A DNA stretch of 64,000 nucleotides, taken from assembly GCA_023055355.1 (NCBI GenBank), contig JALJCS010000007.1:4948001-5012000 (forward strand). The letters are read 5' to 3'. Positions within the stretch are counted from its first letter, which is position 1. The number at the start of each line of letters is the position of its first letter. The notes beneath the pieces were generated by a model. It did not search any database and was not told the origin of the DNA. It worked only from the letters and a program-made list of their open reading frames with translations. The position numbers were made by a program, and so were the translations under genes. This DNA is from Agelaius tricolor. Taxonomy: Eukaryota; Chordata; Aves; Passeriformes; Icteridae. Shown here one piece after another: positions 1 through 11,075 of the stretch.

Positions 1-1192
1 GCTGATATTACAAACTACATTTTTCTATGAGCTGATTCATCAAGCGTTTCTTTCCTCAGGTCATCTGTTAGCTGCTGTATGATAGGTCTTTAATTTCCTA
101 AATTCTCTTAAGCTTCTTCAGTAATTTATATTTGGTTTTGTAACAACAATGACAAGGAACATTTTTTACTGAAGTCACAGTGATTTGTCAATTGATACCA
201 ACCTTTGTTCAGTTTTAACTAAGATATTAATTTGATGATAACCTTTTGGGAAATCCAGCTCTGGAAGAGCTCCAACTTTTATTTTCCTTTCTTTATTGTG
301 CAAATCAGTGACTTTTCATTTGGGGCATTTCTGGAAGCTGGGCAGTTCCATAAGGATTTATATATGTGTACAGATTTCATATGTTGCTTGGGAAATAGGT
401 GGTATTTTTATGTTTTAGCCACTAACATTATTTAGAGAAGTTTTGTGCAATGAGACACATTGTTTGTGCTTCCCTGCAAATGGAGTTTATTATCCTGATT
501 CTCTCTCAGTCAGTGGTGGGTGAATACTCAGGGTGTAACCCCAGACCTGTGCTGGATGTTGGGTGTTTGACACACACTGACCTGAACCTGTACTTCCCTT
601 TTTCCCCACTTTTTTCTTCCTGGAACCATTACAGATTGCCACTGACAATTATTTATTCCTCTCTCTCAGGACACACCTGCAATATGGGACTGCCACATGA
701 GGTTTATCCCATGCATCCCCCAAAATGAGTTTCCCAAAGCACTCAAGGTCCCATCTTTTGGGTAGTAACTGGTCACAAATGAGCCTGTGCTTTTTTATCA
801 AACTCCTGGTGATGCCCCCAGCCAGAACTGGGCAGTCTCCTACAGCTCCAGGCAAAAACATACAAGCATTTGCTGAGCAACCTCCAGTGGGGAATATTGT
901 GCAAGCACTGATCTTCCAAAAGCTGTATGTACATGTGTTTCACACTAATCAATGCAGCTGCCAGGAAATAAAGCACTTCAGCTTTACTGATGGACAGGCA
1001 CTTTATGTGTCTCATGGGCTCCTTTCTAAAAAAAACCCCAGCTTTGGCAGTAAGTAGAGCAGGTTTAAAGAACAAAAGAAACTAGTTTCCTGCCAGTAAC
1101 TGTGAGTTTCCTCCTAAGAGTTTGCTTTTGCCTAATGAGACCAATCTCAACATGTAAATTACAACAGTACCTTTATTTTTGGCTCTCTTCAG
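1..1192. other. Upstream sequence, probably a UMODL1 intron
   Basis: No convincing exon is visible before 1193. Short open frames here lack good splice sites and conserved motifs. Because the ZP-N exon that follows must be preceded by the EMI/WAP/FN3/SEA exons of the gene, which are absent from the window, this stretch is most simply the intron upstream of the first visible exon. Confidence 0.5.
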
Positions 1193-1671
1193 CATTTCCC
1201 TTCAGCCAGAAGGCAACAGTGACAGATAAGAAACCTGTGAACAACACAGTTAAACCTGTGAACAGCACAGTTTTACCTGTGACATCTCTGCAAACTTCAG
1301 CTCATGTCTCCTCCCCTGCTTCACTGGACTTCTCTCCTGCTGAGCACAAAGCTCTGGAGGACCCCATGTTCTCCAGCACAGTGCTGAGTCCTCTCACCAT
1401 GGATCCCATGGCAACTCCTGATGTTTCTCCTCGAGCATCTCCAGCCCCCCTGGCCAAACCCGCCCAAGAGGTTTCCATTAAAGACGCTGTGAGTGTGTTT
1501 TGTGAGATTGAGAGGATCATCCTTGCCATCCAGAGGAGGTTCTTGCAGCAGGAGTCTATCCCAGAGAGTTCCCTGTTCCTGGGGGAGCCTGGCTGCAATG
1601 TGAGCACCAGCAATAGCACCCACGTTGTGCTGCAGGCGGGCTGGAGCGACTGTGGCACCCAGGTTGAGACC
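1193..1671 (+). CDS. UMODL1: UMODL1 exon: Ser/Thr/Pro stretch and first half of ZP-N
   Basis: The acceptor is CTCTTCAG at 1185-1192 after a T-rich tract; a second acceptor at 1204-1205 is possible and would remove 13 bases. The frame is open from the acceptor to the donor GTAAGT at 1672, ending phase 0. The first 90 or so residues are rich in Ser, Thr and Pro and repeat PVNNTVKPVNSTVLPV-type units. The ZP-N part begins near KDAVSVFCEIERI and runs to DCGTQVET, with a run of Asn-linked glycosylation sequons in CNVSTSNSTH. Confidence 0.85.
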
Positions 1672-4600
1672 GTAAGTCCTCTGATAAGGGAATGCCAGCA
1701 AGCTCTGGAGCACTTTATTTCTCTTTCAGGAGGGGAGAGGCAGTGGCAGATCCTTAGCCAGATGTGCAGGCTATTAGCTGCTGAACTTCTGTTGGAGAAA
1801 GAAATCCCCTTCCTGTGATGGAAAGTTAACTCTGTCACCAAAGAGAAGAGGAATCTTTGAGGTCAGGCAGCAAAACTCAGCGGCCTGTCCAAACTGAGAG
1901 CCACTTCCCATGCCTCTTCTGGGTTCCCTTTGCAGCTGTCTTTACTTAAAAGTAATTTCATCACCTCATGCTGACAAATACTTCAATAGCTACCAGCAGT
2001 GGGGACAAAGAGTGACAGCTCTCTTTGGATCCCAAACCAATGGCTATGTTCAGACCATGCCAAAGTACAGAAACTCCCTCCTGGAGCAATGACCATTGCT
2101 AAGGAATGATCATTGTCCCATCCCTGGAAGTGTTCAAGACCAGGTTAGATGGGGCTCTGGGCAACCTGGTCTAGTGGAAGATGTCCTTGCCCATGGCAGG
2201 GGGTTTGGAACTTAATGATTTTTAAGATCCCTTCCAGCCAAAGCTGTTGGTGGAGTTCTGTGATTCCATGTTATGACAAAAAGGAAAAGGAGGAAGACTG
2301 GTGTATTTTCTTTGCCTTCCTGTACAGCAACAAAGATACTGGAGGTTTAATCTGTTTGATTTTTGCTGTCAGGAGAATGAGGAACAGCCAAACACCTGAA
2401 ACTGGAAAGCTCTGGTACAACCCTGGAAATATTGATGTGTTTTCTCCTTTCTGTGTGCAGAACATGACTACCACTGTGGTGAGAACCACCCTTCAGAATG
2501 ATGTTTCTGCTCAGGGAATAATCCACCACTTGAACATTGCCAGTCCCATCCACTGTGTGTTTCAAAATGATGTCTTGACTTCCTCTGGCTTCACTGCAGA
2601 AGGGTGAGGAAATTCTGCTTTGAAATTCTGCTGTGTGGCTGAGTGCTGCTGCATTGGGAAACCCCCAGGGGCTGTAGCACTGGAGCAGTCTGCCTTCCTG
2701 GGAGTCCTGTGCTCAGAATGATGCCTTAAGTTTTAGCTGTTATATTTTTCAGATGCTGTACTGAATTAGTGTATTACTCTGAACTCCATGTAGAGTATTT
2801 GTAAGCTCTCTTCACACTGTGGTCAGACAAAACAATCCTTCCAGGCCTGAAAAACAAAGTCATCATCACAGCCTCAGGTCTGAAAAGTATAAACAAAAGT
2901 AAATTGGGAGGAAGCAAACTGAGGAAATGTGACTTAATTACTTGGACAATTAACCTCTGATATGCAAATAGACCAAACTTGTATCTGCCTGAAAAACTCA
3001 TGACCCTCATCCATCTTGGCTGTAGCCTCTGCCAGGCTCCTGCATGGCCCAAGATGTGTTTGTTAAAGGCCTTTAATAAATATCCACTTTATTCTCCAAC
3101 TCAGTCTAGCCTGTGCTCTAGGTAGCCAATCCAAGGCATCAAGGAGATCCCTGCTGTGTGCTCCTCTCCTACTCCTGCTAATGTGCCAGTAGATCCAACA
3201 AGCTTGGCCTTTACCTGGCTAAACCACAGGTGGAAATTATCCTTTGGGAACTGCTGGTTCAGGAGTCAGAATTCCTGTCTCCTCATCGCCTTCCCGGGCA
3301 ATCCCTTGTAGCAATAACAGCATTTTTCTGCTTTTGGAGCACATCCATTGTGTTTCTTTCCACCTGATGTGGGCCTGTAGATTGCTATATGGCTTCTGAG
3401 AATGGCAGTTTTTAACCCCTCACAAATCCTTATTTGGTCAACTTGAAAAACCAGAAGATACATCATGCAAATACTTTTTGTTGTTGGGAAATGCCCCACC
3501 TTCAAGTAAGATGGAATCAGAGCCACACTTCACAGAAAATCAAGGCTGTGCTGACAGAAAATGTGACAGCCCAAGCCTTTCTGTCATGGGGAGTGTCCTC
3601 CCTTCATACAAGTGCACCTCCTCTCCTGCCTATCATCCTGCTTCAACTATTGGCACCAAATCCAGTTCCTGTTTCCTAGCCCTGTCCAGAGATTGTATTT
3701 TCCTTCCTATTCCCCAGCAAAGTCTTTGTCAGGCCACTTTTCTTTGAACTCTAGAATTTTCTCATGCCTTTCACTTTCTGTTCAGATTTTCCCCATCTCA
3801 TTTTTTTTTTGCTCTTCTCTTCTGCACTAAGCTTTTACTGTCCTTATTTTGAGCTTTCAGAGAGCTCATAGCCTTGTTCCCCTTCTGCTCCACTCTGGTC
3901 TTTCTCTCTGTCCTGCTTGAATTGCTGAGACCACCCTTTGGATTTTCCCACTTGTGTTTCCATTCTCTCTACCTTCCCAGCTGAAAATTCAATGCTTTTT
4001 CACCTTTCCTTTTGAACAGTGTCCTGCCATCCTGGTCTGCATATTTTAAATATGTGGGAAAACAGGCACTGGTTTTAGACTTGCAGAAACTTACAGTCAA
4101 CTTTGTGGTCTTTAAAAAAGGATAATTGATTTTTCAGACTTTACACCATCTTGGAGGATTTGCATGGATCTGGGTACTTCAGAACAGAAATGCAGTTGTT
4201 CATTGGGAACTCCCCAGTCCCCAGAAATTTCAGTGTCTCTGCCAGTGAGGATGTGCTGGTCGAGGTGGGGATGCAGAGGGCAGCCAGCCAGCTCAAGGTG
4301 CTTCTCACTGACTGCTGGGCCACTCCAACCAATAATTCCATGGATTCCCTGGCATTTGTTTTTATCAGCAACAGGTACAGCAATGCCATTTGCAAATACT
4401 TTGAGCCATGCCTTAGGTCTTACAGTGGTACTGACTAATCATGTGTTGTATTTTAAATGACTTTTGCATGTGTTCTCATCATTCACATGCCCAGCCCCTT
4501 TCTATCTGGCCTGCTTACACCTTCTTTGAACAAGAAAGGTAGATATGAAAAAGAATTTCAAAGGGCTATGTGAAAGTTTTTTGGGTTTGGTCATCTTCCT

Positions 4601-7600
4601 TCCAGTTTTGTGAGGGAATTGTGCTTTTAACCTGAAGAAATCACTTGAAGGTGATTTTGGCAGTCAGTAGTGAAAGGGCATTTGAGAAATGGGTGCTTTA
4701 TCTCCTGCTCTATGGTTCAGAGCTTGTGGTTGCAGCTTTATCAAGAGCTTATGTGTCTCTTGTCAACAAAGAAATAGGATATTTAATTCCTCACACATGA
4801 TATTAGAGCAGCCTCTGGTGAAAGAGGAAATTTGTTTCTGTCTGGATCCCTGACCTCACCCCAGTTTCATATTTCTTAGGCTCACCTTAAAATACAGAAT
4901 AATCATTTTGCTCATCTAGTCCTTTAAGTTTGAGGGTTTTTTCAATTTGTGTTTGGTGAAGCCAAGTTTAAATCCTTCTTTCTGTTACTCTTTCCCTCCT
5001 TCTCCAGCTCTCCAACCACATCTCACAGCTCCTGTTCCACTTGGTTACTGTGAGACTAAAGCAGCAAAAAGCCCCTTATCACCACTGCACTGCCAGAGCT
5101 GCTTCATGAAGGGTCTGGCTGTGACTTCCTAAAGGAAGGCAAGCCTTAAAACTCAAGCTCTGTGCTATAACCAAAACCTGCCTTCTCTAGCCTTAGCTGC
5201 TCTGTGTGGTTTTTGTCTCCCTTTTCAGCTGTCCCATCCCAAATACTTCCACCATGCTGCTGGAAAATGGGAATTCAAGCAAAGCTCAGTTTAAGATGAA
5301 AATTTTTCCCTTTGTCAACCACTCTGTGGTTTACTTACACTGCAGAATTCGTATTTGTATGGAGTCACCAGGAAGCACCTGCAGGACTGTAAGTGTTTTG
5401 CTCTATTTCCCCCCTTAAAAATATTTTTTTCTCAGTGCCATATGGAGTCCTGCAATGGGATAGAAGGAGTAATGTTTCCAAACAAGGTTTAAAATAACTC
5501 TAGAGTTTTCCTTTGTTCTCTGCTGAGAGCAGAGAGGAATGGGGAAACACCACAACCATGTGGAGGTTTCAGTTTTTCCTCCTGTGGCTCATCTCCTAGA
5601 AAAAAGCATGGAGCTCACACAGAGCTGGGGAACCTGAGAACTGGACCTTTCACTCATTTTAAGGATGACTAAAAAGCAATGAAATTAGGCTGGGTAGAAA
5701 AGTGTCAGCTCAGATGGATGTGTCACAAAATAGGAACTCCCAGAGTAGCAGTGTCAGAAGAATGTCTGAGTAAATTTATATATTTTTCTGTCCTTTTTTT
5801 CCTTATCCCCAACAGATTTGCTTCTTCAGCTGAGAGTTTAGGTGCCAGGAAAGGAAGCTCAGTGTCATTAAGTTTCTAGGGGTGTGACTTTTAATAGAGA
5901 TTATTATGGCTTTTTACAGCCTGATTGCTTTTTAAAGCAATAATCCAAACCGTGTTCTGACAAGAACTGCAGTTTTTAACTGTCTGTGTTACAAAGCATT
6001 GCATTGTTTCTTTTTACTTGCAAGTAAGTGATACACAGCTTTATCTGAAAATGTGTTGCTACCATAGAAAGAAGGAAAAATATGTTTAACTGATGGCTTT
6101 TTTTTATTACTAACTGACACTTGGGAATTCTCCTCTTCCTCTGCCAACGTTCCTGGCTCTTTTCCTATCAAGGATGTTTTCATTAGCAGTTTGATATTCC
6201 CTCATTGTTTAACACTTTCCTCTAGCTCTAAATAAAACAGTTTAAACTCATTATAAAGCAAAGGATCTCTTCCTAAAGGATTTTAAAAGGCTACCAGAAG
6301 ATGCTTGTTTCCTTTCTCAAAGTATAAGGCTTCCTCCAGATTAAAAAAAAATAAAACAAAAAAAAAAGTAGGGACAGGAAACATGACTGACAATGTTAAG
6401 ATGGCTCCAGTTTTTGCAGCTGAGTATGAATATAAATATATATATAGGATGCATTGTTCTTTCTCCTATGCAAAATTTATCCCTATTCAGAAGTGCTTGT
6501 CTTCCCCACACCACAATTTAGCCTCAATTTAGTCAACTGAGGCTAAACTGTGATGTGGGGAAGAGAAGCACCAGGCACATCTACACAGGGCGAGCAATGG
6601 CTTTTACAAAGGGAGGAGGAGCTGCAGAAGGTGCAAAGATCAAGGAAGAGGAGCAAGAACAGAGGATATTTGTAAATAATGTAAGATGGCTGGGAAAGTG
6701 CCCTGGGCCTGGGATATGACCCCTTAGATCTGTTACTCTGGAGAATAGGGACTTTCTTCAGGGCAGGTTCAGCTCAGCTCTTCACCCACACACTCAATAC
6801 TTACATCTTGGATTATTTCTTCTTACTCAGTCTATTTATTCCTTGTTTTCTCTGTGGAAGAGAGTAAGGTGCTCTAAAGTTTGGAGCTGAAAAAAATGGA
6901 CTGGCTGAGGAGGAAAGCAGTAAGAAATGAGTGAGAAAAATTACTTTGAATGGGAAGAGGAGTGATGTGCCACCACCATGCAGATGTTTGCTGGAATGTG
7001 GCTGCTCCATGGCCATGTGGAACCAAAAATTCATTGCCACCAGGGAGCAACTACATAAATGTGTTCTTTAATGGATCCACCTACCTGGGAAAGCTCCTTG
7101 GGAGCAGACCAAAGTCATAAATAACCACATGGGTATTTTTCTGGGGGCTGACCCAGCTGAAGACGCTGTTGCTGGCAGGGGATTGTAGGGGTTTTCCAGG
7201 GCAGCCAAACTGGTAACTCTGATGGGACATTCTGGTGTAAACAAGCTGGTAAGACACCCTGCTGATTTTGTTAGTCATGGTGTGATGCTGCCACTTCTCT
7301 GGGTTTTTTTTGTGCCCTTCCAGAAGAGCCACAGTACCCTTTGAATAATGCCAGGAGGTTTTGGTTCCCACCAGGGACCTTTGGGCTATGACTTAAAATG
7401 AAAAGGCGACAAACAAAAAAAAGGAAGTGCACAGAAAATGCCTGTGAATGTGCTGCCAGGACAGGGATTTCAGCCCTGTAGTTTACCCAGATTAGTGGTT
7501 CTCTTGTCACTGAAGCTGTGGGTAGCTTCAGAATGACACCTGGCTCAGCAGGGTCTGAAAGCTGCTGCTGCTTCTGCTGGTGCTGGCTGCAGGATCTGCT

Positions 7601-10600
7601 GTGCCTGCCATGGGCAGCACAAACATCCAAACAAAAGTGCCTGCAAACCCCTGGCATTAGTGATAAATTTACTCTCCCAAAAGGTTTCTCTAAAACAAAC
7701 AGCAAGTTAATGAAAAGGTTGTCTGTGTGAAGTGTCTGTTCACAGCAGTGTGTTCCAGTGTGACTAATTACAGATTTTATACTGATTTTTCCCTGATGCC
7801 ATTTCTTTTGGTGCTAATTTCAGTTTAACAGAGCATAACATTAAGAAACAAAAGCTGGTTGGTGAGAGTAGCACTGGGCTTTCACAAGCCCATCAGAAGG
7901 TTTTGTATTTTGCATTAATAAGCCACATGACTTGTTGGAGTTTGAATTGATGTTGCAGAGGTGCCATGCGAGGGCTCGGCTCCTGAAGGCTGGAGAAACC
8001 ATCTCCCTGCACAGAACATCCTGGGGACCCCTGTGTAAATCAGCTGGTGAGTTGAGAACAGACTATCATGCCAGGATTGTTTTGTGCTGGCCTGTGACAC
8101 ACAGGGGGTTTGTGCCCCTCTGTGTTCCCTGGGAGCAGGCATTCCTGCTGGAGCCACGTGGCAGCCTGGAGAAGCAGGTGCCCTCCTTGGAGCAGGGACT
8201 GTCACGTTGTCAAGGGAATGTAGAAAGGAAGATAAAGTGCTTTTGTGTGGCTGTTTGCACAGGGTAGCAAGTACAACAACCACAAAATCAAACAATTATT
8301 TCAATTGTAAGGTGTGAAAGCAGACTCGATCCTTCAGATTGCAATCAGTTTTCCAAGTGTTTACACTGCTGTTAGTCTGCAATTATTCTGGGCTCTGAAG
8401 TCCCAAATCAGAGGATGTAAGAGATTTTATTGTTGTGTTTCCTTTGGCTCCCTGGTGCTGGCTTCATTACCACAGTGAGGGGAAGTGGCAGAGCACAGCT
8501 GATGCACAGAACCCTTGGTGAATTTGGTGCAGTGCAGGTTAATTGAGGGCAACACCAGCACTAGGGACAAGCAAGGTCTAATTTGTTATGCACCTGCTTT
8601 TTCTGCATTTAACCTGAGTGATGCTTTCAAGGGCACCTGTGGTGTCCCATGTTTTCAGTCATTTGGCCCCCTCCAGCTTTACATTTATAACTTCTTAACA
8701 TAAAATACTCATTGAGAGTGGTTTGGCTCACCAATATCAGAGTCTTAACTTGTGGCTGCCATAAACAGAAAGTTCATAATGTTCTTTTGGACCTAGGCAC
8801 TGACTCTGACTTAAGAATATATTTTTCTTCCATTACACGGTCTGTTCAAATAGGCCCTCAGTGCTCATTTCTGAATTAGTTCTTAAAATAAAATAAAATA
8901 AAATAAAATAAAATAAAATAAAATAAAATAAAATAAAATAAAATAAAATAAAGCAACGAGTGCAAATTTCTTTGTCTAGCTCTTACAACAAGTAGGTCTC
9001 ACTCCCATTTTTGCTGGAGATCCTGATTCATTTCTAATTTTGAAAAATGGTCATTTCCCTGAAGGGCCTCTGGTGAGGGGAGCTTTCTCTGGGTTGTGCT
9101 AAATGGAGAAGTTGATTTCTAGGTAAAGGTGGCACTTTTGGATGCTGTCTCTTATTTCTAGTTTGGATAACCACCCCACATTTTAAGTGATCTACATCTC
9201 TGTGTTGAAGGGGATAACATGGATAATGATGTCAGTAATAACAGGTGTAAATGCAACATGAAAACCTTTACCTGCTCTGCCAGCACTTGGTCACATGCCA
9301 TGGCAAAGGCCACTGCTCCATGTCCCCAGGAGGGCCTGCTCTGTGTCTGGCCACAGGCTGCCATTTCCCCTGTACATGTTCTACTTTATTCCTTTGTTTC
9401 ATGCTGAAATTCAAAAATGAGACTGAATATATTACACAGCACTGCTTTGGCCACTCTTGGAATGATGCCCTGGGTGTCTGTAGCTTGAACTGCTCTTACT
9501 GACCTTTGTGGCTGCCAGCAGTGCCCTTTGGCCAAAAATCTTGTCTCTAATTGCAGTGATATTTATCTTCTGTGTACCTCAGGTACCACACAAGTGCCTG
9601 GCAAAACAAGTGCTGTCCTGAAAGTGTAAGCAAACAAATGTTTTGTAAATGTAAGCAAATGCAGGAAGGAATTATAAGAACTTGTATAAGCATGAAGAGA
9701 GGCATAATAATAAAGGGAGAGGGGTTTCTGTTTGCAGATTTGGACAAATATATGGAAGTGGTTCAAAGGGAACCAGGAGAGCACTTTCTGCCTGTGACCT
9801 GTGGTGCCTTGGGAGGCTCTTGGCAATGTGGGACCTGAGTTTTGCCCACACTGGAGCATTTGGGTCGTCCTTTGCTTCCCCTCTGAGTTTGCCCTTCCAG
9901 CAGAGCACAGGGCTCCTGCAGGTCCTGTGCCCTGTCTGCCAGACTTGTGCAGACATTGCAGCCAACCTCAGGCTGCTCAGCTGGCTCTAAATGACTGCTC
10001 AGGTGCAGCACTGACACCAAGCCAGTGTCCCTCCACTGAGCCACATCTCTGCAGGCTCAGCTGGGAGCTTAGAGACCCAGCAGAGACTCCTTCCCCAAAT
10101 ACTCTGTGTCTGAAGAACAGTTACATACATGAGAAAAGCAAATCAACTCATTTTTATAATCATAGATGAATGGAGGCAGGGGTAAGATAGGGGAATACTC
10201 CATCTCTAAAATACTTCTGAAAGTTAGGCAGCATTTTAAAAAGTCACCAGTAGTAATTCTTTAATTCTTACTTTAGCTGAAAATCACACTCATGTCTGCA
10301 GGGACTCTACACTGGTATGTGAAAAGAGAACATGGTCTGTCCTCACACCCTTTCCATGAGAATCACCCTCCCCAGAAGGCTGATACACTTCTGTAGCTCA
10401 GTTCTGTACTGGCACATTGGCTAATTAACATGCAGGGCTTGTTTCTCTCCTCACTAAAAGATTTAGGAATTTCTGATTTTTTTTTCTTTCACTTCTGATT
10501 TTTTTTTTTTAATTTTAAATTTTTTTTTAGCATCTGATTCCAAGAGAGTGAAGGAGTCTGGAATAGGAATTGGATACATCATCCTCATAGCCCTTGCTGT

Positions 10601-10718
10601 GTTTGGTTTTGTGCTGGGAGTTGTGACCCTTCTCATTTTCCAGTACCAGCGAAAGACAGGAAGATGCAACCTCAGGATCAAGTCTGACAACTTCAGCTAC
10701 CAAGTGTTCTATGATTAG
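1193..10718 (+). CDS. UMODL1: UMODL1 (uromodulin-like 1), 3' part: ZP domain, transmembrane helix, tail
   Basis: This is a spliced gene, partial at its 5' end. Proposed coding exons are 1193-1671, 2461-2603, 4138-4374, 5229-5388, 8533-8575 (tentative) and 10531-10718, giving about 415 residues. In order they encode a Ser/Thr/Pro-rich stretch with NNT and NST glycosylation sites, then ZP-N with cysteines in VFCEI, PGCNV, SDCGT and IHCVF, then ZP-C with cysteines in LTDCWA, NSCPI, LHCRI, RICMES and STCRT, then a helix around GYIILIALAVFGFVLGVV and a basic tail. ZP domains polymerise extracellularly after release of a C-terminal propeptide; human UMODL1 is reported from olfactory and vomeronasal neurons. 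The assignment rests on strong recall-level resemblance to vertebrate UMODL1 across ZP-N, ZP-C and the NFSYQVFY end. N-terminal modules lie upstream of the window. A clear furin site before the helix is not seen; only a basic SKRVK is present. Confidence 0.85.
2098..2275 (+). mobile_element. CR1 LINE 3' fragment
   Basis: The sequence follows the CR1 3' end: CCCATCCCTGGAAGTGTTCA, then the LDGALGNLV-type coding end, then GATCCCTTCCAGCC and a terminal TCTGTGATTCCATG. It is 5'-truncated and lies in the UMODL1 intron between the two ZP-N exons. Confidence 0.8.
2461..2603 (+). CDS. UMODL1: UMODL1 exon: second half of ZP-N
   Basis: The acceptor is TTTCTGTGTGCAG ending at 2460; the donor is GTGAGG at 2604. 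It begins phase 0 with NMTTTVVRTTLQNDVSAQG and carries the fourth ZP-N cysteine (IHCVFQNDVLTSSGFTAEG). It ends phase 2, matching the next acceptor. Confidence 0.9.
2776..4020. other. UMODL1 intron between ZP-N and ZP-C exons
   Basis: No exon or strong repeat is seen. The second half is pyrimidine-rich on the + strand (about 3650-4020) without long tandem structure. Confidence 0.5.
4138..4374 (+). CDS. UMODL1: UMODL1 exon: ZP linker and first half of ZP-C
   Basis: The acceptor is TTTTTCAG ending at 4137; the donor is GTACAG at 4375. The first base completes a Gly codon (phase 2). It reads LYTILEDLHGSGYFRTEMQL, then a YVE-like ZP-C core (SEDVLVEVGMQRAASQLKVL) with the first ZP-C cysteine in LTDCWATP. 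It ends phase 2 inside a Ser codon. Confidence 0.9.
5229..5388 (+). CDS. UMODL1: UMODL1 exon: cysteine-rich half of ZP-C
   Basis: The acceptor is CCCTTTTCAG ending at 5228; the donor is GTAAGT at 5389. It carries the ZP-C cysteines NSCPIPNT, VYLHCRIRICMES and GSTCRT, with two sequons (NGNSS, NHS). It ends phase 0. At least one more conserved cysteine must follow in the next exon. Confidence 0.9.
5600..8500. other. UMODL1 intron between ZP-C and membrane exons
   Basis: Apart from the hairpin at 6493-6571 and a splice-like site at 5813-5814, no exon is supported. A strong pyrimidine tract and CAG at 5814 is followed by ATTTGC, which would continue the ZP-C cysteine spacing, but the frame hits TGA after five codons. 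Confidence 0.5.
6493..6571. repeat. 34-bp-stem hairpin in a UMODL1 intron
   Basis: The left arm (6493-6526) and right arm (6538-6571) are reverse complements over 34 positions with 3 mismatches, separated by an 11-base loop. The size and shape are like a pre-miRNA stem or a small fold-back element. No family is recognised. Confidence 0.8.
8533..8575 (+). CDS. UMODL1: UMODL1 exon, tentative: last ZP-C cysteine and linker
   Basis: A 43-base candidate reading CRLIEGNTSTRDKQ. It starts phase 0 and ends phase 1, exactly joining the exon before (phase 0) and the membrane exon after (two bases needed). The peptide resembles the RLLQNS-type linker I recall from mammalian UMODL1. Against it: the acceptor (GGTGCAG) has almost no pyrimidine tract and the donor GTCTAA is weak. 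Confidence 0.4.
8885..8952. repeat. (AAAAT)n microsatellite
   Basis: About 13 uninterrupted copies of the AAAAT pentamer in a UMODL1 intron. Confidence 0.95.
10531..10718 (+). CDS. UMODL1: UMODL1 terminal coding exon: transmembrane helix and tail
   Basis: The acceptor follows a very long T tract ending TTTTAG at 10530; TAG stop is at 10716-10718. It reads SDSKRVKESGIGIGY, a hydrophobic helix of about 22 residues, then QYQRKTGRCNLRIKSDN and the terminal FSYQVFYD. The aromatic C-terminal motif is the best single marker for UMODL1. A good donor-like CATGTAAGT at 10737-10745 lies just past the stop, so a 3' UTR intron is possible. Confidence 0.9.
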
Positions 10719-11069
10719 TGACTCACAGGTCACCACATGTAAGTACTCAATTATGATCAATTGCATTTTTTAGCTGTTTATCTCTTTCTGAAATGGTGCA
10801 ACACTTGTATATGACCACCTTTTATATGAGAATATTTGAAGCTGCTCTCCTTTTTGCTGTGGGTAAAGGCCATACAAGTAAGAAAGAAATTCCTGCTGTT
10901 CTTTCCTTTTTTCAAATGATGCAAACTACAAGAGGAGGAAAACAGCATTTTGTCCTTCATCTTCCTTCATGGCTTTGATCTCAGTCAGAGTAAATGACAC
11001 ATCACCTTAGAAAACACCAATAAGCCCTTCCACAAAAAAGCCATGTAATTTTTGGGTTTAAATCAGTGT

Positions 11070-11075
11070 AATAAA
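11070..11075 (+). other. Candidate polyadenylation signal of UMODL1
   Basis: The first AATAAA after the stop codon, about 350 bases downstream. If used, the transcript ends near 11.09 kb. Confidence 0.5.

Noticed and set aside
1302..1841. 179-codon minus-strand frame opposite the UMODL1 ZP-N exon
   Set aside because: It is an antisense shadow of a well-supported coding exon.
5815..5880. Coding exon after the strong acceptor at 5813-5814
   Set aside because: The phase-required frame stops at TGA after five codons, and the nearest donor gives the wrong phase for the membrane exon. It is kept only as an isoform question.
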